Origin: Arthrobacter sp. FW306-07-I
GTDB taxonomy: Bacteria > Actinomycetota > Actinomycetes > Actinomycetales > Micrococcaceae
DNA length: 64,000 nt
Assembly: GCF_021800405.1 (NCBI RefSeq)
Contig: NZ_CP084550.1
Location: 3,410,001-3,474,000 of the forward strand
Direction of reading: 5' to 3'
Shown: positions 55,772-64,000 of the stretch, one piece after another
Position numbering within the stretch: position 1 is the stretch's first letter
Layout of the letters: every line of letters starts with the position of its first letter
Made by a program: the position numbers and the translations under genes
Notes under the pieces: model-generated
What the model was told of the DNA's origin: nothing
The model's database searches: none
Seen by the model: the letters and a program-made list of their open reading frames with translations, nothing else

Positions 55772-57475
55772 ATGTGGCCTGAGCATAACGGACGACGCCG
55801 GCTCGTACTGGGGGCTGCCGCAGTGGTCGCTTTGGTGATCCTCGCCGTCGTTCTTTTCACCGTGTTCCGTGCCGGCCCGCAACAGACGGGCTCCCCTGCA
55901 GCGGCGCCGGCGAACCCGTCACCGAACGCCGCTCCTGCGGCCGGTCCCGCTGGCATCGCCGCTGCCGGAATCTCCAAGATCAAGCACGTGGTGATCATCA
56001 CCCAGGAGAACAGATCCTTTGACAGCTACTTCGGCACCTTTCCCGGGGCCGACGGGATCCCCATGAAGGACGGCCAGCCCAGCGTCTGCGTCCCCGACCC
56101 TGCGGAGGGCGGCTGCGCCAGGCCCTTCTACAACTCGGCGGACAGCAACGCAGGGGGCCCGCACAGTCACACGGACGCCACGGCGGACATCAACGGCGGG
56201 GCGATGGACGGGTTTGTGGCGCAGGCGGAGAAAGGGCTGTCGGGCTGCAGCGCCGGCAGCACCAACTGCGTGTACAACACCAGTGCGCCTACGGACGTGA
56301 TGGGTTTCCACGACGGCCGGGACCTGCCCAACTACTGGGCCTATGCGCAGAACTTCACGCTCCAGGACCACCTGTTCGCCTCCGCCGCCTCCTGGAGCCT
56401 GCCGGCCCACCTGTACCTGGTCTCGGAATGGTCGGCCAAGTGCACCGTCAGTGGAGATCCGTCATCGTGCGTCAACGCCCTGCAGAATCCGGATCCCGAA
56501 CCGGAGCCCCAGATCATCAAGGACACCCTGATCGGAAAGTGCCAGGCCGGGATGGACCTGGACCCGTGCAAGGAGGCGCTGGAGGCAGCGGGCATCAACC
56601 CGGACCTGGCCGCCCAGATCGACCAGATCATCGGCACCAGCTGCAAGCCCACCGATTCCTACGCTGTCTGCCAGGCTGCGGTGGACGCCGCGCCGGTGGC
56701 CGACGACCTGAAGAAGAAGCTCACCGAGGCCGCCAAAAAACTGGAACTGCCGGACTACGCCTGGACTGACCTGACCTTCCTGCTCCACAAGCACCAGGTG
56801 GACTGGGCCTACTACGTCTTCAACGGCACTGAACCCGACTGCCGGAACGACGCCGCCACCTGCGATCCCGTCAAGCAGGACGCCAAAACCCCGGGCCTGT
56901 GGAACCCGCTGCTGTACTTCGACACGGTGAAGGAGGACGGCCAGCAGGGCAACATCAAGCCGCTGAGTGGTTTCTACGACGCCGCGAAGCAAGGCACCCT
57001 GCCCGCCGTCACCTGGGTGGCGCCCACGGACAAAGTCAGCGAGCACGCCCCGGCCAAAATCAGCACCGGGCAGGCGTACGTGGCAGGACTGATCAACGCT
57101 GTCATGAGCGGGCCGGACTGGGACAGCACGGCAATCTTCCTCAACTGGGACGACTGGGGAGGGTTCTACGACCACCTGCAGCCGCCGGTAGTGGACGACA
57201 ACGGCTACGGCCTGCGCGTCCCGGGCCTGGTGATCAGCCCCTATGCGAAGAAGGGCTACATTGACCACCAGGTGCTCAGCCAGGATGCCTACTTCAAGTT
57301 CATCGAGGACGATTTCCTGGGCGGCGAGCGCATCGATCCCGCCACCGACGGACGGCCGGACCCGAGGCCCGACGTGCGCGAGAACAACCCGCAATTGGGC
57401 GACCTGGCCAAGGCCTTCGACTTCGACCAGGCACCGCTGCCGCCACTGATCCTGCCCAACGCGACGACTTACTGA
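55772..57475 (+). CDS. Phosphoesterase-family protein (phospholipase C-like)
   Basis: 567 residues with an N-terminal signal-anchor helix (residues 10-33). The catalytic domain starts HVVIITQENRSFDSYFGTFPG (metal-binding N, nucleophile-side S) and ends LNWDDWGGFYDHLQPP, as in bacterial phospholipase C/acid phosphatase proteins. An insertion (~225-320) with six cysteines is unusual. It follows the lipoprotein paralogue with a 2-bp gap. Possibly scavenges phosphate from phospholipids or nucleotides. Confidence 0.87.
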   Translation: MWPEHNGRRRLVLGAAAVVALVILAVVLFTVFRAGPQQTGSPAAAPANPSPNAAPAAGPAGIAAAGISKIKHVVIITQENRSFDSYFGTFPGADGIPMKDGQPSVCVPDPAEGGCARPFYNSADSNAGGPHSHTDATADINGGAMDGFVAQAEKGLSGCSAGSTNCVYNTSAPTDVMGFHDGRDLPNYWAYAQNFTLQDHLFASAASWSLPAHLYLVSEWSAKCTVSGDPSSCVNALQNPDPEPEPQIIKDTLIGKCQAGMDLDPCKEALEAAGINPDLAAQIDQIIGTSCKPTDSYAVCQAAVDAAPVADDLKKKLTEAAKKLELPDYAWTDLTFLLHKHQVDWAYYVFNGTEPDCRNDAATCDPVKQDAKTPGLWNPLLYFDTVKEDGQQGNIKPLSGFYDAAKQGTLPAVTWVAPTDKVSEHAPAKISTGQAYVAGLINAVMSGPDWDSTAIFLNWDDWGGFYDHLQPPVVDDNGYGLRVPGLVISPYAKKGYIDHQVLSQDAYFKFIEDDFLGGERIDPATDGRPDPRPDVRENNPQLGDLAKAFDFDQAPLPPLILPNATTY

Positions 57476-57493
57476 CTACCTTTCCGGCCTTGG

Positions 57494-58639
57494 CTAGGGC
57501 GCCGAAACGGTGCAGTTGGCCGCGTCCTCCACCACCCGTTCCATGTCCCCGGTGCGGTGCAGCACCTCTATCTGCCGCACCGCACCGGTGCCGCGGGCGA
57601 GCAGCCGGTCCACCAGGTCCTCCACCCGCTGCAGGTCCCCCATGTCCTCCAGCGCCCCGCGGACATGGTTCAGCAGCGAATTCACGACGGCGAGGGCGGG
57701 CGCCGGGCGGTGCGTCTGCGGATCCAGCAGCTCACCGCGGAGGCCCCAGCGGCTCGCCTTCCAGGCAGCCAGGCGGAGCAACGCCGACGGGACAGCCACC
57801 GGTTCGATTCCTTCCCGCCACTCCCTTGCCGCGGTTTCCACCAGGGCCCTGGCAATCCCAGCCAGCAGGACCGTGTCCTCCGGCCGGAGGCACACATCGG
57901 CCAGGCGGATCTCCACGGTGGGATAGTGCCGGGAGAGGCGGGCGTCAAAGTAGATCATGCCCTCATCGAGGGCCACCCCGGTGCTCACCATGTCGTGCAC
58001 TAGTTGGTGGTAGGCATCGGGTGTTCGCAGGATTTCCAGCGGTCCGGCAGAGGGCCAGCGGTTCCACACCTGCGAGCGGTAACTGGCGTAGCCACTGTCC
58101 TGGCCATGCCAGAACGGGGAGTTGGCGCTGAGCGCGATGAGCACCGGCAGCCAGTTGCGCATCCGGTCCAGCACGGCCACGGCTTCCTCGGGCGACTCCA
58201 CCGAGACGTGGATATGACATCCGCATGTGAGCTGTTCCCTGGCGGTCAGCCCGTACTCTTCCGTCATGGCGCGGAACCTCCGCAGCTGCACGGGATGGGG
58301 GTCGGCCGGCAGCGGCGAAGTGCCCAGTGCCGCCACCCTGACGCCCACATCCTCGGCTGCCTGGTGGGCAATCGCGCGGCCGGCAATGATGTCACGCTCC
58401 AGGCTCGCCAGCGTGGCGTGCGGCGGGGTGACCAGCTCGATCATTTCCTGCTGGAATTCGGCGGTCAGGACGGGGCCGGCACCGGCCTCCAGCGGCCGGA
58501 CGTACAGGTCCAGGAGGGCGCCTGCCAGCGGCACTGCTTCACCGGTGGCAGGGTCCACCAGGAGCAGCTCCTCTTCAATCCCGAACGTGCGCCTGCCTGC
58601 ACCGGCGCCGCCGGTGCCGTCATTGCCGTAGGTGTCCAT
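57494..58639 (-). CDS. YbdK-type carboxylate-amine ligase (glutamate-cysteine-ligase-like)
   Basis: 381 residues of the GCS2 family: FGIEEELLLVDPATGEAVPL at the N-terminus (metal ligands E-E-E), CGCHIHVSVES (about 145), SANSPFWHGQDSGYASYRSQVW (about 180) and YPTVEIRLADVC. Characterised relatives form gamma-glutamyl bonds weakly. Substrate uncertain. Convergent with the phosphoesterase pair, 18 bp away. The 235-bp gap upstream of it holds nothing I can identify. Confidence 0.9.
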   Translation of the reverse strand: MDTYGNDGTGGAGAGRRTFGIEEELLLVDPATGEAVPLAGALLDLYVRPLEAGAGPVLTAEFQQEMIELVTPPHATLASLERDIIAGRAIAHQAAEDVGVRVAALGTSPLPADPHPVQLRRFRAMTEEYGLTAREQLTCGCHIHVSVESPEEAVAVLDRMRNWLPVLIALSANSPFWHGQDSGYASYRSQVWNRWPSAGPLEILRTPDAYHQLVHDMVSTGVALDEGMIYFDARLSRHYPTVEIRLADVCLRPEDTVLLAGIARALVETAAREWREGIEPVAVPSALLRLAAWKASRWGLRGELLDPQTHRPAPALAVVNSLLNHVRGALEDMGDLQRVEDLVDRLLARGTGAVRQIEVLHRTGDMERVVEDAANCTVSAP

Positions 58640-58874
58640 CGTCGTCGTCCCCTATCCCTTGCTTCCTTGCAAGTTCCTCCCAGAAGCAGGCCAGCGTGAC
58701 TGCCCCGTCCATCAGGACGTCAAAGCTGGCGCAGCACCTCCGCCATGGGGAAGCCCACGTCGCGGAATTCGCCGGCCCCCCAGTTGGCCGAGCGGAGCAG
58801 GTCCGCGGCGCCGCTATGCCTCTCAGTGCCGCCGGCGCCCAGGTTGTCCTGCATGCTCGTGCCCGTTCCGCAGG

Positions 58875-59213
58875 TCATTTGCGGGGCTGTGCCGGGTTGG
58901 TGGGATCGCCGTGGGACGGCGGGTTCACCGGGGGCCCGGGGACGGAGGACGGCTGCGGGGTCCCTGCGTTGCCTTGGACCTCCGGAGTGGTCGGATTCCG
59001 GGTGCCACTCGGCTCTGCACCGCTTTGCAGGTCCTGCAACCGCTTCTCCAGGATCTGCAGGATCGGGAGCCGGTTTCCGTGTGCCTTCTCGTAGGTGACC
59101 AGCTGGGCAACGTCCGCTTCGTCCAGCCCGTTAATGCGCGTGGGAAGGGTGCCGACGGGCAGGTGGTCATAGTCGGGCAGCGGCAATTCCTTGTGCAGGG
59201 GTGAATCGTTCAT
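58875..59213 (-). CDS. Small conserved actinobacterial protein, unknown function
   Basis: 112 residues. The N-terminal half follows a pattern I know from many actinobacterial proteins: LPDYDHLPVGTLPTRINGLD, then VTYEKAHGNRLPILQILEKRL. The C-terminal half is P/G-rich and probably disordered (PSSVPGPPVNPPSHGD). ATG 59213 has GGAG nearby; ATG 59228 is possible. No function assigned. Confidence 0.65.
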   Translation of the reverse strand: MNDSPLHKELPLPDYDHLPVGTLPTRINGLDEADVAQLVTYEKAHGNRLPILQILEKRLQDLQSGAEPSGTRNPTTPEVQGNAGTPQPSSVPGPPVNPPSHGDPTNPAQPRK

Positions 59214-59332
59214 CTCGTTGTTCTCCATATCTCTTGGTTACCCTTCCGGAGCACGCATGAGTCGAATCTTCCCCGGCAACCTCTGCACCATTTCATCCCC
59301 GGTGCCGTGGCCGCCGTCGGAAGGGAACAATA

Positions 59333-59350
59333 TGATAAGCAGCCTTATCA
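59333..59350. promoter_or_regulatory. Candidate operator palindrome in a 308-320-bp gap
   Basis: TGATAAGCAGCCTTATCA is a perfect 7-4-7 inverted repeat, the only notable feature of the stretch between the small gene at 58875 and that at 59537. It is AT-rich and could be an operator for either divergent gene. I see no coding potential in this gap. Confidence 0.4.
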
Positions 59351-59536
59351 ATCCGTGGGAAGGGGTGCGGTTGCGCAGCCGCAATTGCTCCGGCTGTACT
59401 TCCGCCCTACCCCCGCGTAGATTAGTACCTGTGACTGGGATCATGCCCCGTCCTCCCCGGATCTTCTGCAAAGGCCGGCCAGAGCAGCTGCTGTAGTCCA
59501 ACGGCGGCAATTAAGCAGCAGCGGAAGAGACACGCA

Positions 59537-59794
59537 ATGGCGTCCTCGCAGTTCCAGCTATTCCTCGACGAAGCAACTATCTCCGACCCTTCCAGGGACC
59601 ACCCTCTTGGTCCGGACTGCCTCTACGGCCTTTACGTCAGCTGGGCAGCGCTGCACGGCCTGACGCCGAAGCCGGACCAGGCCTTCCGCGCGGGAATGCT
59701 GCGCTGCGGCGTGGATGTCCGGAACTGCCGGCTGCGCATGACGGGCCCCGCCGCGGCGGACTACATCCTCAGCAGCTACCCCGCCGTCGCCTGA
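59537..59794 (+). CDS. Small protein resembling phage/plasmid primase-type DNA-binding domains
   Basis: 85 residues. The segment CLYGLYVSWAALHGLTPKPDQAFRAGM resembles the C-terminal domain of D5/phage primases, which binds DNA. No catalytic domain is attached. It overlaps the start of the next gene by one base (TGATGG). Possibly a remnant of a mobile element, but its context and base use look ordinary. Confidence 0.55.
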   Translation: MASSQFQLFLDEATISDPSRDHPLGPDCLYGLYVSWAALHGLTPKPDQAFRAGMLRCGVDVRNCRLRMTGPAAADYILSSYPAVA

Positions 59795-60018
59795 TGGCCA
59801 CCGAAAGCCGGCGTACTCCGGACGTCCTGGTCCGGGGCGGCCACTACGTCCACTGCGGACAGGTCATGGCCGCCAGCGGAGCCGAAATGCGCAGCATCCA
59901 CGGCACCTATGGCCAGTTGCCGGAAGCCCTTGGCGTGTACCTGGCCACCAGGGTGCTGCGCTGCGCCTGCGGATTCCAGATCGAGATACCGGACCAGGAC
60001 GCTGCTGAACCGGCCTGA
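59794..60018 (+). CDS. Small cysteine-containing protein, unknown function
   Basis: 74 residues with Cys in VHCGQVM and in LRCACGFQIEI; the CxC near the C-terminus could bind metal or zinc. It starts on the stop of the preceding small gene, so the two are translated together. No family recognised. Confidence 0.5.
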   Translation: MATESRRTPDVLVRGGHYVHCGQVMAASGAEMRSIHGTYGQLPEALGVYLATRVLRCACGFQIEIPDQDAAEPA

Positions 60019-60074
60019 GCGGATTCAAGCGCTGCCGCACCGCACGTCTGCCCGCGCCTGCCATGGATTGCGGG

Positions 60075-61436
60075 TCAGCGTGAACTGCGCAGCGCCCGGA
60101 CAAAGGGAGCTTTACCCAAGGCGGTGCGCTCGATCCGGCCAACCGGCTGCACGACCACCGGGAGTGCCGGCACGCCCGCGGCTTCAAGCGCCCCCGCCAC
60201 GGCCGCACGGATTCCCTCCGGATTTTGTCCTGGCGCGATTCCGGCCACAAGGACGCGCAGCCGCGCGGGTTCCTGGATTACTTGCCAGCCCATTGCCACC
60301 TCATCCAGCACATGATGGAACACGATCGGATGGAGCCTGACGGGACCTTCCCTTCCCGAAAGCTCCAGGACATCTTCGAGGCGCCCCTCCACTTCCTCAA
60401 GGAGGCTGAAGGATCGCCCGCAGGGGCAGCCACGCCCGCCGACCCTGACGCTGTCGGACATCTCGTAGCGGATCAGGGGCAGGGTGCGGGAAAACAGGAC
60501 GGTAACCAACACTCTGGCCCCTGTCGTTCCCGCCGGGACCGGTGCTCCGGCCTGGTCAACAGGCTCGAGGATCACCAGGTCCTCGTAGAGGTGGCTGTTC
60601 CGGTAGGGGCAGCCCGAAGCGATACCTGCTGTTTCGGTAGCTGCATAGACGTCAATCGGGGCAGTCCCCCAGGCTGCCTCCATCTCCAAGGCAGCCTGTC
60701 TGGTCAGGACCTCGGAGGCAGACATGACGCCGGCGGGTGCAATATGCAGCCGCCCGGCGGACTGTTCGGCAGCCAGCGGCTTGAGGGCGGAGGCATAACC
60801 CACCAGCACCTTCGGCTGGAACCCGTTCAGGGCGGCCGTGGTTCCGTCCAGTGGCGCAGTGACATCGAGCCGGAGCGTTGGTACAAACCGGGAGGCCAGG
60901 GACGCTGCGACGGCTGCGGACTGGTGGGTGGGGACGCGGGAGCTGACCAGCGCTGTCTTCACCGGCTTTCCCCGGCTCCCGGCTGAGATGCCGGCCCAGT
61001 CATACGCTCGGGCATAGGACGCCAGGACAGCTGCCCATTCAAACCGGTTCCAGGCGAAGATCCCCGGGCCGCCCGCCGTTCCGGCGGTCGCGGCAACCCA
61101 CCACCGGCCCCTCCATGGTCGGCCGGGGTCCCCTCCGCCTTCTGCGAGCTCCTGCAAATGGTCCTGCACATCGGCGAGGTTCAGGTCTGGGGTGGTGATG
61201 GCTTCATCGAAGTGCTCCATCAGATCCGCTTTCCTCACGGGCGGCAGTTCCTGCAAGGGAGCCTCGTGCAGCCCCGCGTGATGGCGCCGGTAGAATTCCG
61301 AGCCCGCATAGGTGGCTTCGCGCAGCCGTTGCAGGGCCCGTTCCTGGTGGACAGCGATGCGCGCGGCATCCCACCGGTCCCTTCGCCGCCACGCTGCACG
61401 CAGCGAGAGCACTTGGGAGAGGAGGCGGACGTCCAT
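60075..61436 (-). CDS. Phenylacetate-CoA-ligase/CapK-like adenylate-forming protein
   Basis: 453 residues of the CapK/PaaK branch of the ANL superfamily: WVAATAGTAGGPGIFAWN (P-loop-like, about 110), DVYAATETAGIASGCPYR (about 270) and LPLIRYEMSDSVRV (about 335). PaaK enzymes activate aryl acids as CoA thioesters. Here the P-loop is TAGTAGGPG, differing from the usual SSGTTGKP, so activity is uncertain. Divergent from the P450 gene (160-bp gap). Confidence 0.82.
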   Translation of the reverse strand: MDVRLLSQVLSLRAAWRRRDRWDAARIAVHQERALQRLREATYAGSEFYRRHHAGLHEAPLQELPPVRKADLMEHFDEAITTPDLNLADVQDHLQELAEGGGDPGRPWRGRWWVAATAGTAGGPGIFAWNRFEWAAVLASYARAYDWAGISAGSRGKPVKTALVSSRVPTHQSAAVAASLASRFVPTLRLDVTAPLDGTTAALNGFQPKVLVGYASALKPLAAEQSAGRLHIAPAGVMSASEVLTRQAALEMEAAWGTAPIDVYAATETAGIASGCPYRNSHLYEDLVILEPVDQAGAPVPAGTTGARVLVTVLFSRTLPLIRYEMSDSVRVGGRGCPCGRSFSLLEEVEGRLEDVLELSGREGPVRLHPIVFHHVLDEVAMGWQVIQEPARLRVLVAGIAPGQNPEGIRAAVAGALEAAGVPALPVVVQPVGRIERTALGKAPFVRALRSSR

Positions 61437-61596
61437 GGCAGATCCTTCATACGGGACGCCCTCCAGCCTCCTCCCGCCGGAGAGGCACCGCTAGGGCCGA
61501 AAGCCGGTTGCTGGGGGCAAAAAATGTCCTGCCGCTACAGGAGCCCAGAATCGGGTACCTCACCCTAGGACGAGCACCCGAGCAAGGCAGGTACCC

Positions 61597-62946
61597 ATGC
61601 ATTCCCTTCCGCGCGCCGGCATCGGCGAAACGGCAGCGTTCCTGATGGACGTCTTCATTCCGACGGCGGCCAAAGGTCCCCTGATCCGGCGGCCGCGGGT
61701 CGAGGCCCTGGCCGAGCGCTTGGGCCTGGACCGGCGCGCCGTGACGCGGATGCAGAAGCTGGACGCCAAGTATCCTGCCGGTCCGCTCCTGCTCCGGCTG
61801 CCCTTCAGGAAGCAGGCGGTGGTCCTTCGCCCGGACCAGCTCCACCGGGTCCTGGCGGAGTCGCCGGAGCCCTTCTCGCCGGCGAGCAGCGAAAAACGCG
61901 GTGCGCTGGCGCACTTCGAGCCACGGAATGTGCTGGTTTCCACCGGCACCGACAGGACTGTGCGGCGGGCGCTGCAGGAACAGGCGCTGGATACCGCCAG
62001 CCCGGTCCACCGGTTCGCCGATTCCTTCCTGCCGGTCGTTGAAGAGGAAGCGGACGCCCTGCTGCTTGCGGCCATGGGCGACGTCGGGTCGGCCGACGGA
62101 GCGCTGGACTGGCCGCTGTTCACCGCCGCCTGGCACCGGGCCGTCCGGCGGGTGGTCTTCGGCGATGCGGCGAGGGACGACGTCGAACTCACGGATATGC
62201 TGGCCCGGCTGCGGAAGGACGCCAACTGGTCCGGCCTGAAGCCGCGCCGCCACAGCGTGCGGACCGAATTCCTGGGGCGCGTGCGCGCCGGCATCGATGC
62301 CGCTCCGCCCGGCACCTTGGCCTCCGCCCTGCGCGGGCGGCCCGACTCGGACCCCACGGCGCCCGGCGACCAGGTCCCCCAGTGGCTGTTCGCGTTCGAA
62401 CCGGCGGGGATGGCGGCAATCCGCACCCTGGCGCTCCTGGCCAGCCATCCCAGCCAGGCAGCGCAGGCCCGGGAGGAAGTTGCTGCTGATCAAACCGGCG
62501 GCCGGAACCTGCCTTTCCTGCGCGCCTGCGTGCTGGAGTCCCTGCGGCTGTGGCCCACCACGCCCATGATCCTGCGCCAGACCACCCGTGAGGTCGCCTG
62601 GGAGAACGGAACCATGCCGGCGCGTTGCGGCGTGCTGGTCTTTGCCCCTTACTTCCACCGCGACGGCCGTCGCCTCACGCAGGCCGATACCTTCGACCCC
62701 GGCCTCTGGCTGCAGCACGACGATGCCCGCCCCGGTGATCCCGAAGACTGGGGCGTGGTTCCCTTCAGCGACGGGCCGGTGCGGTGCCCCGGCCGCCAGT
62801 TGGTGCTGCTGCTGACCAGTGCCCTGCTGGCCCGCCTGCTGCAGGACAGCACCTTCACCCTGGAGTCCCACCGGCTGTCCCCGGACCGGCCACTGCCGGG
62901 CACGCTGAATCACTTCGGGCTCCGGTTCCGGGTGTCCCCCGCCTGA
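61597..62946 (+). CDS. Cytochrome P450
   Basis: 449 residues. ExxR (E314, R317 in LESLRLWP) and the heme loop FSDGPVRCPGRQLVL with proximal thiolate C397. The I-helix (LFAFEPAGMAAIRTLALL) lacks the usual (A/G)GX(D/E)T acid-alcohol pair, which normally activates O2, so oxygen chemistry or peroxide use may differ. No ferredoxin or reductase gene is beside it. Divergent from the CoA-ligase-like gene; the pair may act on an aryl or fatty acid substrate, as inference. Confidence 0.88.
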   Translation: MHSLPRAGIGETAAFLMDVFIPTAAKGPLIRRPRVEALAERLGLDRRAVTRMQKLDAKYPAGPLLLRLPFRKQAVVLRPDQLHRVLAESPEPFSPASSEKRGALAHFEPRNVLVSTGTDRTVRRALQEQALDTASPVHRFADSFLPVVEEEADALLLAAMGDVGSADGALDWPLFTAAWHRAVRRVVFGDAARDDVELTDMLARLRKDANWSGLKPRRHSVRTEFLGRVRAGIDAAPPGTLASALRGRPDSDPTAPGDQVPQWLFAFEPAGMAAIRTLALLASHPSQAAQAREEVAADQTGGRNLPFLRACVLESLRLWPTTPMILRQTTREVAWENGTMPARCGVLVFAPYFHRDGRRLTQADTFDPGLWLQHDDARPGDPEDWGVVPFSDGPVRCPGRQLVLLLTSALLARLLQDSTFTLESHRLSPDRPLPGTLNHFGLRFRVSPA

Positions 62947-63021
62947 CCCTTTCCCTGCCAACACGGTTAGGGGATGCAAACCTTCGTGGCACGGGGGTCC
63001 ATGCGGTGCTTTACTGCCAGC

Positions 63022-63741
63022 ATGTCTGAAACTCTCAAGCTGAGCCGCGAACCCCACGACAGCAGCGTGGCAGCACGCCTCAACTGGCTGCGCGCCGGTG
63101 TCCTCGGTGCCAACGACGGCATCGTCTCCGTCGCGGCAACAGTGGTGGGCGTCGCGGGCGTCACCAACGACCTTGCGCCCATCCTGGTGGCCGGCACGGC
63201 CGCAGTAGTGGGCGGTGCGGTGTCCATGGCCTTGGGCGAATACGTCTCCGTGAGCAGCCAGAGCGACAGCCAGCGGGCGCTGATCGAAAAGGAGCGCCAG
63301 GAACTTCGGGACGATCCCGAAGGCGAGCTGGAAGAACTTGCCGGGATTTACCAGGCCAAGGGACTCAGTGAGGCCACGGCCCGCACGGTTGCCGAAGAGC
63401 TGACGGCAAAGGACCCGCTGAAAGCCCACCTGGCCGCCGAACTGAACATTGACGAAGAAGAAGTGGTGAGCCCCTGGCACGCCGCCTTCGCCTCCGCCAT
63501 CGCCTTTACCGTCGGCGCCGTGCTGCCGATGCTGGCCATCATCTTCCCGCCTGAACAGGCGCGCATCCCCGTCACCTTCGTCGCCGTCATCCTGGCGCTG
63601 GCCCTGACCGGCACCGTCAGCGCCAAGATCGGCGGAAGCTCCAAGCGCAAGGCGACCATCCGGCTGGTGGTGGGCGGCGCGCTTGCCATGGCCTTCACGT
63701 TTGCCGTGGGCAGCCTGCTGGGCACCACCGGGATCGCCTGA
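63022..63741 (+). CDS. VIT1/CCC1-family membrane transporter
   Basis: 239 residues with five transmembrane helices and a long cytoplasmic acidic domain (~80-150: EKERQELRDDPEGELEELAG). The family motif AGVLGANDGIVSV is in helix 1 and VSMALGEYVSVSSQSDS in helix 2. Plant and yeast members store Fe(II) or Mn(II) in the vacuole; bacterial relatives probably export Fe or Mn. ATG 63022; no strong Shine-Dalgarno. Overlaps the next gene by one base. Confidence 0.88.
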   Translation: MSETLKLSREPHDSSVAARLNWLRAGVLGANDGIVSVAATVVGVAGVTNDLAPILVAGTAAVVGGAVSMALGEYVSVSSQSDSQRALIEKERQELRDDPEGELEELAGIYQAKGLSEATARTVAEELTAKDPLKAHLAAELNIDEEEVVSPWHAAFASAIAFTVGAVLPMLAIIFPPEQARIPVTFVAVILALALTGTVSAKIGGSSKRKATIRLVVGGALAMAFTFAVGSLLGTTGIA

Positions 63742-64000
63742 TGGAGATCGCCGGCCTTCCCGCCCATATCCTGCTGATCCACGGCGTGGTGGTCCTGGCG
63801 CCGCTGGCCGGGCTGTCTGCGGTGGTTTTCGCGCTGCTCCGGCGCTCAAGGCGCTACCTGGCCTGGCCGCTGGGGATCCTTGCCCTGATTCTGGTCCCGC
63901 TGTCCGTCCTTACGGCGGAAGCCGGGGAGCAGTTGGAGAAGGCGAGGCCGGTCTCAAAACTGATCGAGGAACACGCCGAACAGGGAAGCTTCCTGCGCTT
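63741..64000 (+). CDS. Membrane protein (DUF2231-like), cut by window edge
   Basis: The 86 visible residues begin at ATG 63741, sharing a base with the preceding stop (TGATGG). Two hydrophobic segments (LLIHGVVVLAPLAGLSAVVFALL; WPLGILALILVPLSVLTA) and the LPAHILLIHG start resemble DUF2231 proteins. The C-terminal part is outside the window. Confidence 0.7.
   Translation, partial: MEIAGLPAHILLIHGVVVLAPLAGLSAVVFALLRRSRRYLAWPLGILALILVPLSVLTAEAGEQLEKARPVSKLIEEHAEQGSFLR

Noticed and set aside
59238..59510. Small minus-strand ORF in the gap before 59537
   Set aside because: No Shine-Dalgarno, no family, and it spans the candidate palindrome; likely noise.
61447..63849. Very long minus-strand ORF (800 codons) opposite the P450 and VIT genes
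   Set aside because: Composition is R/G/Q-rich and without domains. It mirrors two well-supported genes on the other strand; it is a GC-rich shadow.

Overview
The window is high-GC DNA from an actinobacterium, most like Arthrobacter/Pseudarthrobacter (Micrococcaceae). The evidence is the codon use, GAF-ANTAR regulators, a DevR/DevS-type two-component pair, a mycobacterial-style DtxR/IdeR iron box, SPW, DUF2795 and Trypco1 small proteins, and a dispersed intergenic palindrome family. About 70 protein genes are packed into 64 kb. I found no rRNA, tRNA or CRISPR, and no transposase or integrase.

Layout. 1-3.1 kb: a DevS-like histidine kinase (cut by the left edge) and a DevR-like regulator, both broken by single-base frameshifts, with a GAF-ANTAR protein between them. 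3.5-6.7 kb: a four-gene operon of PAP2 phosphatase, DedA membrane protein, OmpR-type regulator and kinase. 7-14.3 kb: phosphoesterase lipoprotein, aquaglyceroporin, a tetrapeptide-like repeat protein, an AbiEi/DUF559-like protein, a zinc alcohol dehydrogenase, an ArsR-ANTAR fusion and a second GAF-ANTAR protein. 14.4-17 kb: an adenylation-carrier-acyltransferase megaprotein under an iron box. 17-24.7 kb: small membrane and STAS proteins, an HTH regulator next to three oxidoreductases, then a SHOCT protein and a multicopper oxidase. 24.8-27.7 kb: an arsenic operon (arsR, MIP channel, arsC, flavin monooxygenase). 27.8-37.7 kb: mostly single metabolic and transport genes.

37.7-42.7 kb: a sulfur/metal detoxification cluster. 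It has a cytosolic Cys-rich copper-storage protein, DUF302, a CstR-like persulfide sensor, three rhodaneses, a TSUP sulfite exporter and a persulfide dioxygenase-rhodanese. Near-identical palindromes sit exactly in the -35/-10 spacers of two promoters, so the cluster looks like one CstR regulon.

44.2-54.3 kb: ten tightly spaced minus-strand genes: SPW protein, Trypco1 protein, phosphoribosyltransferase-hydrolase fusion, erythromycin-esterase-like protein, acetyl-CoA synthetase, 2-oxoacid dehydrogenase E1alpha/E1beta/E2, a free acyl carrier protein and a membrane-anchored hydrolase. Several are relatives of mycobacterial DosR (dormancy) genes, which fits the DevR/DevS pair at the other end of the window. 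54.5-64 kb: two tandem secreted phosphoesterases, a glutamate-cysteine-ligase-like enzyme, small proteins, a CoA-ligase-like protein divergent from a P450, a VIT1/CCC1 transporter and a truncated membrane gene.

Three genes (devS-like, devR-like, E1beta) carry single-base indels, two of them clearly in or next to base runs. These may be sequencing errors rather than true decay. Intergenic spaces hold at least six copies of one palindromic repeat family and two copies of another.
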